Assembly (NCBI GenBank): GCA_026397395.1
Contig: JAPLUV010000015.1
Coordinates: 1 to 64,000 of the forward strand
DNA: 64,000 bases
Reading direction: 5' to 3'
Source of the DNA: a candidate division SR1 bacterium
GTDB lineage: Bacteria; Patescibacteriota; Gracilibacteria; Absconditabacterales; Absconditicoccaceae
In this document: positions 7,891 through 18,309 of the stretch, piece after piece
Position numbering within the stretch: position 1 is the stretch's first letter
Layout of the letters: each line of letters opens with the position of its first letter
Notes under the pieces: model-generated
Databases searched by the model: none
What the model was told of the DNA's origin: nothing
Seen by the model: the letters and a program-made list of their open reading frames with translations, nothing else
Position numbers and translations under genes: made by a program

Positions 7891-10260
7891 TTAATGGATT
7901 TTGACAATCGGCTTGGAGAACGAATCTGTATCCAATGCATCAAAAGTAACTATGATACGATCACCTACTTTTCGTGGTTTAGCTGGATTTATGGTAAGCC
8001 TTCCAGATAAGTTTTTGGTTAATGAAACGAACGCAAATTTTCCTTGGATATTATTTACGATGGCCTCATATTTCTCTCATGAAATATATTCGTCGATCAA
8101 ATTATCCTCATGAGCAGCACGAAACTCGGCTACTTTATGACATCATTCGTATCTTTGGTGATTAACGATAATGATATTATCTTCCACACGTTTTTTGATA
8201 GCGAAGATTTCTATTTTTTTTCACAGAGCAAGAGATACTTCATGGCCCACACTTTTCTTGTACAATTTCAATGGAATATCACAATTGTAGGCTTTGAGTA
8301 ATCGATACAAATCTTTTTCTGCAACTATAGTTGCGCTTTTTACTTTGTGCATAGGAAAGTCTTCCATGCCAATAGGGGCTATTTTTTCTCCCTTATCAAC
8401 TATCAAAATTCTTTCCCTCTTTTTCTTTTCAACTTTTCCTGTCGGATGTTCTTCTTTTGATTTTTGGTCTGAAGCATCTGATAGTATTGTATGTTCTCAA
8501 ACATTTTTTCTGACTTTTCTGTCTTCTTTCTTTGCATGTGGTTTCATGGATTGATCTTCTCGATTGGTCTCGAATTGAAGGATTTCTATTTGTAACTGTT
8601 TGTATTGTGGTAAGTGCGTTTGATTGCTTGTATGTAAATCGAATCTTTCTCGCAAGAGTTTGTGATATTCAGCACTCATGCATCTCACACGTCATCCAAG
8701 CATAGTAGAAATAGTCGTTGCAAAAAGTGGTATGGATTCCACTCCTGTATATTCTTTGAGCTTTGTTTTTTTCTCTTTTGCAGATTTGTTTTTTATCTCA
8801 TCTACAAATGCTGCTCCAAATGCTTTTCTTATCAGTTCTAAAACTCGAGCATCGTGGGCTTCTGATCATACAGTCCTCTCTTTATCAAATCATTCACATT
8901 GCCTAATTGCATGCAATTGAGCCCTAGTAAATTCATTAGAAAAAAATGAATTTTCTGGAATCTGTAGTTTAGCCCTCTCTCATTGAAAGATAGCACCACG
9001 CATACTTTGGAGTGTTTTTCTTCCTCATAAACCAAGTAAGGCTGCATTCCCATAAATCGTATCTTTGAGAAGTAAGGTATTTTGTGGATCTGCATTATAT
9101 TGCTGAGCAAATTTTTCATAAGAGGCTACATTTAATGTCTCCGCACTGAAATTTGCCTTCATGATGCCGATAAATTGAGTTCTATCGGTCACTGCAGTTT
9201 TGTTCTCAACGTCAGCTTCTTCTTTTTCTTCTCCTATAGTGGGTCGGTTTTCTGGATTATCGGTAAAGACTCATTCTATTCTCTTATCCCAAGTATCACT
9301 AAACATAATCTTCCTTCCCTGATATTTCTTGAGTTCTTCCTTGCTGATATACTTCAACCCTGGAACCATTCCTTTGATAACGAAAGTTGCATCTCTAAAC
9401 ATAGTACCTACAATTACATCTGACATCAAGATGGTAATATCTCTATCATAGAAGTAAAATTGATATCGCTGCGTATTATCTTCGATAATATTGCTGGCAC
9501 GAAAAGGGATTTCATTGTCCAAAACATATTTCATCAAGCAGCCAATCTTCTTGAATGTAGGAGCTTTACAAACATCTACATGAACATCAGGACCTATAGT
9601 ATAATGTTTCTTAGCTCATGAAGGTTTCTTATCTTTAGGGTCTTCTTTGGCAAAAAATGAGTAGTCTACTTTTTGTACCTTTAGACCTAATTTATCAAAA
9701 AGTTCTTCTGGCGTAGCATATCATTCGAAGATATTTTTGGACTTAGCATATACTTCTTCAAGCGTAGTATATAGTCTACCTATCAATTTTTCTCATCGAG
9801 TTTCTAGATTATTCTTCGCGTGCTCGTAATTTGTAGCATTAGCCGCATCATCGAGGATTTGTTTGGGTGTAAAGTCTACAGGGATTGCTCCTAGGATTTT
9901 GTGTCCTTTCTTTAATTTACTTCCTGAATGCATAGCTCATTCATTGTCAAAATGAACGCCTTTCTTTTCTAGTCTCGTAAAAAAAGCTGCGGGATCTTTT
10001 CTAACAAACTCCTCCATTGCACGTCTTGGTCATAGCTTATTGTATTCTTTGATCTCTTTGTTGCGTTCTGGACGTCTTTCTAATCTCGCTTCATATCTTT
10101 CTTGTGATTCCAGAAGAATAAGCTGAATATCATCTTGGATACTTGTAATTCGTTTTTTGAGTCCTTCATATTTTTCAGGAGCAAAATTTTCCATCTCACT
10201 ATAAAATGAGTTCAGGGTATCCTGAATATCTACGAAAGAAATTTTAGTTTTGTCTGTCAT
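7891..10260 (-). CDS. Large hypothetical protein, 789 aa, UGA-rich
   Basis: A single frame from ATG 10260 to TAA 7891 that crosses many UGA codons. No signal peptide or membrane helix is evident. The N-terminal part is helical and charged (about 1-110); a mixed domain follows (HYTIGPDVHVDVC, FYFYDRDITILMS, around 230-320); there is a low-complexity Lys/Glu-rich linker near 560-600; the C-terminal third has a beta-rich segment (QGKFAFVSLTKNLSGRLTIN). I recognise no enzyme motif. A 10-base inverted repeat and the GTTGTCGGAAA motif lie directly upstream. Probably a lineage-specific cytoplasmic protein; function unknown. Confidence 0.75.
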
Positions 10261-10292
10261 CTGTGATCATATAAAGAATAAAATTTATTTAC

Positions 10293-10332
10293 TTGACATT
10301 TGCATTTTTATATAATAGTAGTCAAATGTCAA
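10293..10332. promoter_or_regulatory. Perfect 10-base inverted repeat, candidate operator
   Basis: TTGACATTTG and CAAATGTCAA are exact reverse complements separated by a 20-base AT-rich spacer holding TATAAT. The element lies 33 bases upstream of the 789-aa gene start and directly next to GTTGTCGGAAA copy 2. Each arm contains a TTGACA-like -35 when read in its own direction. It could be an operator over the promoter of the 789-aa gene. Confidence 0.5.
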
Positions 10333-10336
10333 TGCA

Positions 10337-10372
10337 TACCTAGCAAAACCTGTTGTCGGAAACTTACAACAG
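10337..10372. repeat. GTTGTCGGAAA hairpin motif, copy 2
   Basis: Same 36-base element as at 6612-6647, one base different in the loop (stem CTGTTGT / ACAACAG kept). It fills the gap between the stop of the 126-aa gene at 10375 and the inverted repeat at 10293-10332, upstream of the 789-aa gene. Confidence 0.6.
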
Positions 10373-10374
10373 TA

Positions 10375-10755
10375 CTATTTGATATCACGTAATTGAGTCT
10401 CCAATTCAGCTAGTACTCTCTTTTTGTCTTTTAATGCTAGCTTGTCATTTTGTAGCTCTTGTTGCTTTCTGGTTATATCTTCCATTAATTTCTTCTTTTG
10501 TTTTATCTTCTGGATTTGTTCCTCTAATTTTTTTATCTCTTCATCTTCCTCTGATTTCATAGGTTCTTGAGAAATTTTTTCTGATGAGCTATATTTTTCT
10601 CTATTTCATCATGGATTAAATGGCATACACGATGGAGAGTACAATTTTAGAAATAATTCTTTTAGATTGTCCTTTATAGAGATAACAATCTCTCTTATCG
10701 TCTTAGGGTCGAGCTCCTTCATATTTTCTATACTTGGGATGGTTAGTGCTATCAT
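10375..10755 (-). CDS. Hypothetical coiled-coil protein, 126 aa
   Basis: ATG 10755 to TAG 10375, with two adjacent UGA codons read as Gly-Gly near residue 49. The N-terminal 45 residues are mixed; residues about 65-126 are almost pure Lys/Glu/Gln/Leu with a heptad-like pattern (KLEEQIQKIKQKKKLMEDI), so a long coiled coil is likely. It lies between the 884-aa and 789-aa genes in the same direction and may be a partner of one of them. Function unknown. Confidence 0.6.
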
Positions 10756-11052
10756 TTGTCTATTGGTTTAAAATTAAAAAAAGCCTCCTTTGATATTATC
10801 TAGGAAGGTTTGTCTGCGTGTGAATTGTGCTATGATATGCTAGTAGCGCCAATACGAGAAATCCTTCCTACCTTTGGAGTAGCAAGAATATTGCTTAGAT
10901 GTTGATTTGATGCTTATATGCATGGAATGCGTAGAGAGGTAAACATGATTTTTTTATATATTTCTCATACTATATCAAGAGAGAAAAGAAAAACATGTTG
11001 TCGGAAAGGGACAACGGGGACACACCATCAAACCTGATAGTAGTTCAGAAAT
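10756..11052. other. Intergenic stretch with terminator-like hairpin and motif copy 3
   Basis: No convincing gene. Near 10780-10815 CCTCC/GGAAGG arms form an imperfect stem followed on the minus strand by TTTTTTT, a candidate terminator. At 10990-11018 a third, diverged copy of the GTTGTCGGAAA motif is present, here with arms GTTGTC and GACAAC around GGAAAGG. Confidence 0.5.
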
Positions 11053-13707
11053 TTATTTTTTGAATGTTCCTGGATTAAATCACTTGGATTTAGTATCTAT
11101 TTTTCTTGAAGGAAAATTATTTGTAGCACGTCAACTATTTGATGTATTTTGAAGATTATTGATTAGTGCATCAGCTGATGTTTTATATTTAGTATATTTG
11201 GCATGGAAGCGATCTACATAGTCATCAAGTATTTTACTTGTATATTCTCCTGTCGATGAGGGAACCAAACCATGATTTTTGTACATATCATAGAGGATAG
11301 CTGTCTGTATTTTTTGATATTCCATATCTGCATAATATTGTCTCCCCATATAGCTTCTTTTGTCTCCATATTTTTTATCATATCTTTCTCGCACACTTTT
11401 GAAGATAGGATTATTATTGAGAAATGTAGCTATCAAGAGATCCTTATTGACCAGAAGATTACTGGATCATCGTTTACTTGTTTCTTGATGGGTATTTTCA
11501 AAAACGATTTCATCTGCCGTACCATTTCTAATTTTTTCAATCATCTGTTGCTGCGTGTCATCGAAGAAAAATCTTTTGATAGTGATTTTCCCATCTGCAT
11601 CTGGCTCGGATACAGAGAGTTCTATAAAATCTATCCCGCTACCCATCTGACGGTCGTACATAAATTTATCAATATGAATAGAGTCTATCTTTCCTGTACG
11701 TTTCATCATATATCATGAGGTCAAATCAACATTTTCTAGTCATGATATTTTTTCTGTATTTCTCAATCGTCCTGGAGCTTGAATCACGTAGCATACGCCT
11801 TCCTTCTCGTTATATCATTCTTTTACTGGGCCATTGTATTGGAGTGTGGTTATAAATTTCTCTTCATGTCATTGGAGAAATGGCTGTACATTAAGATCCT
11901 TACTTCCCTGCTCAAACATATTTTTGTAAAATGCTTCATTTACAAAATGCGTGAGGAAGTTGTATATTGCCACTTCATCATTTTGGTTTTTGTAGAGCGT
12001 GTCTAACCATGCTTGTGCATCATCGTGAAGAAGATACTTTGAAATATCTGGCAAAATATCATCGGATTTCAAAGAGCCAATATCATACCAACTCATGAGA
12101 TGATTACAAACATTTTGTTTGATAGCATTTATTTTTTTTATTCTCTCAAAATTTACGACAGATTGATTTTTATCTAATTTTTCTTCATGCGCAATAATTT
12201 TTTCATTGATATCTTTATTTTTTTGATATGCATGATTAGCAATTCATCCTGTTACCACTGCAGTTCAAATCAATCCTGCTAAAGCTCGATTTCTTTGCTT
12301 CTTGTATTTATCATTGATACCTAGTTTACTTTCTAGCATTGCAATACCAACTCATCTATCGCTCTGTTGAGTAGTAACCTTATATCATGACTCTTTGGCA
12401 AGAGTCTTAAATTCAGTTTCTGTAAATCTCGCTGATTGTACTGCATATATACAATTGCCTTTTTTTGCCCTAAACCAAGTTCCTGCCTTACTCTCCATAT
12501 CAATATCTTCCTTGAATCTTGCTCCTAATTTTATCCTTGCTGGATTACCATATTTGGCTTCTTCATATTCTACGACATATTCTAATAATTTTCCCTGCTT
12601 GCCGTATTTTGGTATTCCTAATGCATACAATCCAGATAAGATAAAATCTTCTAGTGCAGTATTTGCTGATGCATTAAAAAATGGATTGGTTTTGTCTGGA
12701 TCACCGTACATTGCTTTAATTCTTTGTATCTCTGCTTTATAGGCCGCTGGCGTAAGTTTATTTTCTTCTGGAGCCGTGAAATAGGTCATTGCTACATGAC
12801 TACTCTTGAGTGGATTTTTTGATTTCATATTAGCCAAAATTCATTTAATTTCTTCAAATGAGAAATTACCTATACTCCCACCAAATATCAGATACAAAGG
12901 ATCTTCTGAATTATATGCGCTTCCAGCACTATTCAAAAAGTTTCCTTCAATACCTTCTGTGATATCAGCTTTAGCCGCCTTGTTTATTTTTTCTTTGACA
13001 TCTATATATCCTTCCGAATTCACATCTATCAATTTAACAATCTTCTTTTGGAGGAATTCTTTGATACTTTTATCTTTACAATGAAAATTTAGATACATCA
13101 ATAATTTATCGACACCTCCTGGCCCCAATTCCACTAGTGTTTTACACTGTGCAAGAATATTGTCTATTTTTACATCTCATGGAGATAACATAAATTTATA
13201 GAGTACTTTTTCTATTGGTTCTATGTCTTTGTACAATTCACTTTGCGCTACCTTGAGATATTTTTCTATACCATTAGTTTCACTCGTCTTCCATGCATAG
13301 AGACAGGATCCATCTCCTACTCCAGAAGAGAATATTCCTCCATAAAAAATCTTTCTCAACTGTTCATCTACATACTGATGATCAAGGCCAAATTCATTCT
13401 TATCATTTTGTTCAAGATACTTGTCATAATATTCTGCATACATTTCCCATATTTTTTCTCTTGGTATCGCATCCAAAAGGTCTGGATCATTTTGCTTGAG
13501 ATAGCTAATAAAACTATCATATTTACTCGAATAATCATTACTCTCCAAAAATGATGATATAGCTTCTTTCATCTGTTTTTCTGATCTTCGGAGTGCAGTA
13601 ATTGCTTGCTCTGTCTTTTCTTGAGTTTTAAAAATCTCATAAGAAGGCTTTTTTGGAACTTTCTTTGGTTTTATTCTTTCGATAAAATCTGAGATTGTTT
13701 TTCCCAT
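11053..13707 (-). CDS. Large hypothetical protein, 884 aa, with one central membrane segment
   Basis: One frame from ATG 13707 (MGKTISDFIERIKPKKVPKK) to TAA 11053, crossing about ten UGA codons. The N-terminal 450 residues are charged and helical. A hydrophobic segment follows near residue 490 (RALAGLIGTAVVTGGIANH), which could be a membrane helix or a buried Gly-rich strand. The C-terminal half includes GVCYVIQAPGRL, an FIELSVSEPDADGKITIKRF beta stretch and a basic, Ser/Asn-rich tail. No catalytic motif recognised. It begins 3 bases after the TrmB-like regulator stop, so the two form an operon. Confidence 0.75.
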
Positions 13708-13710
13708 CTC

Positions 13711-14454
13711 CTACTTACTTTTCCAGATAAAAGTAAAAATACTTTTGAGGCTATCGTGCATGCTTTTGCTATGGATGATAATCCCTGACATTTCTTTGTC
13801 GTTGAACATTGCTATCATAACTCTATTTTCTCCGTAAATATTTATTTCTCCGTTCAAAGAAAATATATCTGACTTAATCATATGGGTCTCCTTCAGTGCT
13901 TTTTTGTCCATAGACTTATAATTTTTGTTTGCCTCATGATTACTGACAATGACTTTTGCTGGTATTTTTAGCTTGATTCTCTGTGGTACAAAACTTCCAA
14001 AAAGACGCTTGCTCAATGCGGGCTGCATATCTTCCAATCAGAGAAATGAATGAATGGGCTCTTTATTTGACGTCAAAAGATCATTATACATCTTCACAAT
14101 TCCTTCTACTCATTCGAAGAACTGTACTTTGATTTTATTTCCAAATTTCTCTGCCATTGCCAACAGCTCTGGTACTTTTTCTTTGAAGCTTTCATATTTT
14201 TGCTCCAATTGTTTGAGAAGAATATCTGGGCTAATAACACTATAAAATTTTACACCATCTTTGGTGGTTTCATTGACGATGCCATCTCTCTTGAGATCTT
14301 CAAGCAAGGTATATGTCGTCACTCTATTGAGTTCAGCGCGTCTTGCGATCGTACTCGCGATAGAAGTCCCGAGTTCCAAAACCGTGAGATAGACTTTTGC
14401 TTCTTTCTCGGAAAGTCCGTAGTTTTGTAATGTAATAAGTAGTGTTGCGTCCAT
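13711..14454 (-). CDS. TrmB-family transcriptional regulator
   Basis: A 247-aa protein. Residues 8-75 form a winged helix typical of TrmB: LQNYGLSEKEAKVYLTVLEL, a recognition helix near ARRAELNRVTTYTLLEDL, and a wing VNETTKDGVKFY. A helical linker (LLKQLEQKYESFKEKV) leads to an effector-binding domain that ends in an IIIHSKSMHDSLKSIFTFIW helix. Three UGAs are read as Gly. A repeated GCGTTTA/CGTTTAA box lies just upstream and could be its own operator. Cotranscribed with the 884-aa gene, which it may control. Confidence 0.8.
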
Positions 14455-14466
14455 GATACATGGTAA

Positions 14467-14500
14467 AACGATAAAGCGTTTAAATGAGCGTTTAGGCGTC
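14467..14500. promoter_or_regulatory. Repeated GCGTTTA boxes upstream of the TrmB-like gene
   Basis: Contains CGATAAAGCGTTTAAATGAG and a second GCGTTTAGGCGTC, so the heptamer GCGTTTA occurs twice 11 bases apart. Similar arrays lie upstream of pilB (36966-37020) and, more weakly, lgt (15443-15480). Candidate operator. Confidence 0.35.
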
Positions 14501-14593
14501 TTTACAATTATATTCAGAATTGAAATTTACGCAAATTTTGACTATATAAAAAAAGAAGCCCAGAAGCCCCTTTTTCTCATTTTTTTGACTCAT

Positions 14594-15436
14594 TTATTTC
14601 TTACGCCAGCTTTTTCGTAATAATAGACAAGCAAGCAGGAAAAAGGCAATGAAGAACCGCTGACTTATGGTAAATCGACCTCTATATTCGAGTTGTGAAT
14701 CTGCCCTGAAATATTCTAGGATAAATCTTACAAAACTATATCGTCACAAAAAAATTGCTGACCACAGTCACGGACGCCATACTCTTTGACGTATCTGGTA
14801 GCGGAACACGACTAAACCTATAACGAAGGTCACGATTCATTCGAAGAATAACGCCAGCCAGTTGGTATTTACTCTCAAGAACGAGTCAACAGCCGGATAG
14901 ACATGAAACATGTTTATACTTTGTAGCATGGAAAACAGTGGATATCCCAAGCGAGGTAGGTAATCACTCACAAGTATGCCATACAATTCTTGATTTAAAT
15001 AATTTCCTAGTCTACCGAATGCGATGCCGATAGATAAGAGGACAAGTAGGATATCAAACAAGACGAGGAGATCTCTAACATGTCATCTTTTGGCTTTTCG
15101 AAATGCTAAGATGCCGATCACGACCCCAAAGAGGCCGCCGATAAAGGACATTCCTCCACTTCGGAAAGCAATAATTTCCTTGGGATGGGCCAGATAATAG
15201 GGTAAGTTATAGATAATCACGTGTCCCAATCTTCCACCAATTAAAACTCCGAGAAAGAGAACAATAAGAAATGTTTCCAATTCTTTCTCAAGAATATGTT
15301 GGATTCGAGGAAATTTAATCTCGAAATATTTTTTCTTCGCGATATAACGAAAACCAAGGTAGCCGAAGACAAAACCGAGCAGATACATAATCCCGTATCG
15401 GTAGATGTGAACTGGGCCTATTGAGAATGCAATCAT
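14594..15436 (-). CDS. lgt: Prolipoprotein diacylglyceryl transferase
   Basis: A 280-aa inner-membrane enzyme that transfers diacylglycerol from phosphatidylglycerol to the lipobox cysteine of prolipoproteins. Seven or so hydrophobic segments are seen. The Lgt signature is clear: GGRLGHVIIYNLPYYLAHP, then the FRSGGMSFIGGLFG segment and GNYLNQELYG. UGA codes four glycines, including one just after the KAKR loop (15083). Lipoprotein substrates with a lipobox occur in this window at 43112 and 47525. Start ATG 15436 gives the usual N-terminus IAFSIGPVHIYRYG. Length normal for the family. Confidence 0.92.
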
Positions 15437-15489
15437 TATTTAAAAAGTTAACGTGTTAAAAAGTTAACGGGCTAACGAGTTGTTCTATA

Positions 15490-15601
15490 TTGTCATTTCG
15501 AGGTGTGTTTATTTGCCGAGAAATCCCTACCTACCGGCAGGCAGGTCCTTGTAAACTATTCGTATTTAGGGGATTCCTCACTATCGTTTCGGAATGACAA
15601 T
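15490..15601. repeat. Composite palindromic intergenic repeat
   Basis: Outer arms TTGTCATTTCGA and GGAATGACAA, inner pair GAGAAATCCC / GGGGATTCCTC, and a central CCTACCTACCGGCAGGCAGG palindrome at 15526-15545. An open frame across it (15503-15712) is a by-product and not a gene. Related elements are scattered through the window. Confidence 0.7.
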
Positions 15602-15704
15602 TACTTTATACTTACTACTCCCCAAAAAGCAATTTCAAAAGCGATTGAAAAATTAAAGAAAAAAAGTAATAATTTTGCTACGTTAATAATTAATACCTTT
15701 GCCT

Positions 15705-15842
15705 ATGAATAAAGTTTATGCTAGATCTGCTGATCCACTTCCCTTTCCCTTACGGATAGTACTGGATCTGTTGTTCTTTGTGTTTCTTGGTGTCCTGTAT
15801 GTGGGAACTTTCTTGAAACGCATATGGAAAACTATTGTTTAA
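15705..15842 (+). CDS. Small single-pass membrane protein, 45 aa
   Basis: ATG 15705 to TAA 15840-15842. Starts MNKVYARSADPLPFPLRIVL, then one hydrophobic helix and a basic end FLKRIWKTIV. The coding frame is compact and is followed 4 bases later by a strong terminator, which argues that it is transcribed alone. No Shine-Dalgarno. Too short for most gene callers. Function unknown. Confidence 0.55.
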   Translation: MNKVYARSADPLPFPLRIVLDLLFFVFLGVLYVGTFLKRIWKTIV

Positions 15843-15846
15843 CCCA

Positions 15847-15866
15847 AAACCCCCGCAAGGGGGTTT
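15847..15866 (+). terminator. Rho-independent terminator
   Basis: Perfect 8-base stem AAACCCCC / GGGGGTTT with a GCAA tetraloop right after the 45-aa gene. The T run is short. Confidence 0.7.
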
Positions 15867-15904
15867 ACCTATTATAACAAAAAAATCCACCGAAGTGGAC
15901 AATC

Positions 15905-15991
15905 AAATCCCTCCTCACCTCCCTTTCTCAAGGGAGGAACTTGGCTCGCTCATCTCCCCTCCTTGAGAAAGGAGGGGCCGGGGGTGGATTT
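15905..15991. repeat. Palindromic repeat (AAATCC...GGATTT type)
   Basis: Nested arms AAATCCCTCCTCACCTCCC / GGGGGTGGATTT around CTTTCTCAAGGGAGG and CCTCCTTGAGAAAGGAGG. A second element of the same type lies on the other side of mscS (17058-17155). Confidence 0.6.
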
Positions 15992-16012
15992 GTAAACAAA
16001 AAAATACCTAAA

Positions 16013-16993
16013 TTATGAAATTTTTTGTTCTTCTATAAGAAAGTTCTGATCATTTTGTTCTTCTATTTCTTTGTCATATTTTTCCTCTGGCGTTAGTTCG
16101 GGTTCGGTAACTTCTTCTACTGGTTTTTCTATAGCTTTCTTTTCTACTATCTTTTTTTCTAGTGGTTGTTTTTGTGTTCCTTTGTATAATGCAATAAGTC
16201 CCTGTTGCACTCTAGATTTCATAATGTCAGTAGGAATACCTGCATTGGGATTGAAACAAAATGAAATTTTGAGTTTACATGTTTTGTCATTGAAACTATC
16301 GATTAAGATTTGTGTATATTCTTTGTCGATGACGAAGTCATAACTATTTACTTTTTCTGTCGTAGCTAATAAGATTTTATCTACATCTTCTGTAAGATTT
16401 ACTGTAGCATCAATATCTAGCTTCAAAACTGCTTCTAAGCTATATGTCTTGATAGATGAAGTGACAAATTTCGCATTTGGGATCACAATTCTTCTGAAAT
16501 CAAATGATCTAATAATCGTATCTTTCATATTAATTTCTTCTATTCTTCCCATCGTATCTGTGCCGTCTATTTTGACAGAAACAATACTCCCAGGTTGATA
16601 TTCTTTGGTGGTAAAAATCATAATACCAGAAATCAAATTAGATAATGTTTCTCTAAAGGCAAATCCTACACCGATAGAAATACCTCCCATGATGAGTCAG
16701 ACATTTATTCCTACGATACTGAAACTTACGAAGAGTGATAACATCGCTAAGGCATAGAAAATAATATCTCCAATCAACGCAGAGACATTTTCTACCTGCT
16801 TATTTCCTTTCATAACGAAGTTTCTAGTAATCTTATTTTTGATGGTCGTAGCGATGATTTTGGATATCGCCAATAGGATAAACGTAACAACTATCGCGAC
16901 GACAATTGCTATGATTTTGGAGATGAAAGGATTGTTGTAAAGTGCCATAATCGTATCTCGCAATCCTCCAGCTGCTTTGGTAGCGGTATTCAT
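16013..16993 (-). CDS. mscS: MscS-family mechanosensitive channel
   Basis: A 326-aa protein: two N-terminal membrane helices (near 25-48 and 72-95), then the pore helix region GLIMGGISIGVGFAFRETLS with Gly/Ala-rich packing typical of MscS TM3, then the beta domain (GSIVSVKIDGTDTMGRIEEI, FRRIVIPNAKFVTSSI). A 50-residue acidic, Glu/Lys/Pro-rich tail follows. One UGA (16694-16696) is the Gly that starts the pore segment. Acts as a tension-gated efflux channel against osmotic downshock. ATG 16993 is preferred; the frame is open up to a TTG at 17053. Flanked on both sides by related palindromic repeats. Confidence 0.85.
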
Positions 16994-17057
16994 CCTGCAT
17001 GAGTAATAGGTAAAATACAGTATAAGTATACTCCTAAGTGATAAATTTTGCAAATTT

Positions 17058-17155
17058 AAATCACCCCCAACCCCTCTTTAGCAACGAGGGGCGTGAAATA
17101 TTGAAAGCCTCCTTTGCTAAAGGAGGTGTCGAACGAATGTGAGACGGAGGATTTG
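17058..17155. repeat. Palindromic repeat flanking mscS
   Basis: AAATCACCCCCAACCCCTC / GGACGGAGGATTT-type arms with CTTTAGCAACGAGGGG and CCTCCTTTGCTAAAGGAGG inside. Same design as 15905-15991. Confidence 0.55.
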
Positions 17156-17199
17156 TTATAAATTTATTGATATTGTTTCAAATATAACTACAAGAGACT

Positions 17200-17406
17200 A
17201 TGTTTACCCATTACTGGAATCCCATGTTTATGATGATACTTCTTGCCCTCCTCTGTGTTGCTATTATCGGTGCAGTCATCTATATTTTTGTCTTGGATGA
17301 TAAAAAATCGCTCACTGATTGGTTTCAAAAAGAGAAAAAAGCTGAATCTGAACACCATAGCACGAAGGACTCAAGAACTGCGTGCTGTCTATGATGAGAT
17401 ACATAA
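17200..17406 (+). CDS. Small membrane ORF overlapping the moxR start
   Basis: ATG 17200 to TAA 17404-17406 (two UGA-Gly codons near the end), 68 aa. It has a strong helix MMILLALLCVAIIGAVIYIF and a charged tail DKKSLTDWFQKEKKAESEHH. It overlaps the MoxR frame by about 110 bases. It may be a separate small protein or the true N-terminal membrane anchor of MoxR split off by a frameshift near 17360. Confidence 0.4.
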
Positions 17407-18286
17407 AAAAATTATCGGCATGGAGCATTTCATCAACGCCATTATTTTGAATATGCTCTGCGATGGACATATGCTGATAGAAGGTGTACCAGGCTTAGCG
17501 AAAACAAAAACGATACATACTTTCGCTGATATTATGGGCATGGAATTTAAGAGAATTCAATTTACGCCAGATATGCTCCCTGCCGACATCGTGGGCGTGG
17601 AGATTTATGATAATGAGAAAAAACATTTCGAAGCAAAAATAGGACCAATTATGGCAAATATTATCCTTGCCGATGAAATCAACAGAGCCACGCCCAAAGT
17701 ACAGTCTGCTCTGCTAGAATCCATGCAAGAAAGACAGGTAACGATTGGTGGAAAAACATTTAAACTGCCCGAGCCATTCTTTGTGCTCGCTACACAAAAT
17801 CCCTTAGAGCAAGAAGGTACCTATCATCTCCCCGAGGCTCAGATAGATAGATTTTTGTTTAAAATCATAGTTTCGTATCCGACCGTCCACGATGAAAAGA
17901 AGATCCTCGACGAAATGGAACACGACGAAAGTATTCAGGTAAAAAAAGTTTTGAGTCATGAAGAGTTTCTTCATATCAAAAAAGATATCAGCCAAGTAAC
18001 GATATCCGATCAAGTGAAATCATATATTACGAGATTAGTGGATGCAACGAGAAATTGCGAGCAGCTGAGTTATGGCGCTTCACCTAGAGGATCTATTGGG
18101 TTGATGACAGCGAGTAAAGCGCTAGCATTTTGTGAAGGAAGAGACTATGTCACGCACGATGATGTCCAGAGAGTTTCTTTGCCGGTCTTGAGACATAGAG
18201 TTGTTATGACCTATGAAGCGAAGATGGAAGGATTGGAGGTGGATGAAATCCTCACTACACTCTTTGAAATGATCTCATTATCATAG
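17297..18286 (+). CDS. MoxR-family AAA+ ATPase
   Basis: A 329-aa AAA+ protein of the MoxR chaperone group. Walker A is GVPGLAKTK; Walker B is LADEINRATPKVQSALLESM; sensor 1 is in VLATQNPLEQEGTYHLPEAQ; the lid domain ends with LPVLRHRVVM. It probably remodels or matures other proteins by ATP hydrolysis. No UGA in the gene. ATG 17297 is used because the conserved ELRAVYDEIHKKIIG start lies 28 residues later; the 54 bases before it are also open from TTG 17243. No VWA partner gene is adjacent, which is unusual for MoxR. Confidence 0.85.
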   Translation: MIKNRSLIGFKKRKKLNLNTIARRTQELRAVYDEIHKKIIGMEHFINAIILNMLCDGHMLIEGVPGLAKTKTIHTFADIMGMEFKRIQFTPDMLPADIVGVEIYDNEKKHFEAKIGPIMANIILADEINRATPKVQSALLESMQERQVTIGGKTFKLPEPFFVLATQNPLEQEGTYHLPEAQIDRFLFKIIVSYPTVHDEKKILDEMEHDESIQVKKVLSHEEFLHIKKDISQVTISDQVKSYITRLVDATRNCEQLSYGASPRGSIGLMTASKALAFCEGRDYVTHDDVQRVSLPVLRHRVVMTYEAKMEGLEVDEILTTLFEMISLS

Positions 18287-18309
18287 ATTTATCTCGTTGT
18301 ATAGCCAAG

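Noticed and set aside
8838-9119. 93-aa minus-strand ORF
   Set aside because: It is out of frame inside the continuous 789-aa code-25 gene 7891-10260.
15503-15712. 69-aa plus-strand ORF
   Set aside because: It spans the palindromic repeat 15490-15601 and its peptide (LPTGRQ) is a by-product of the CCTGCC palindrome.
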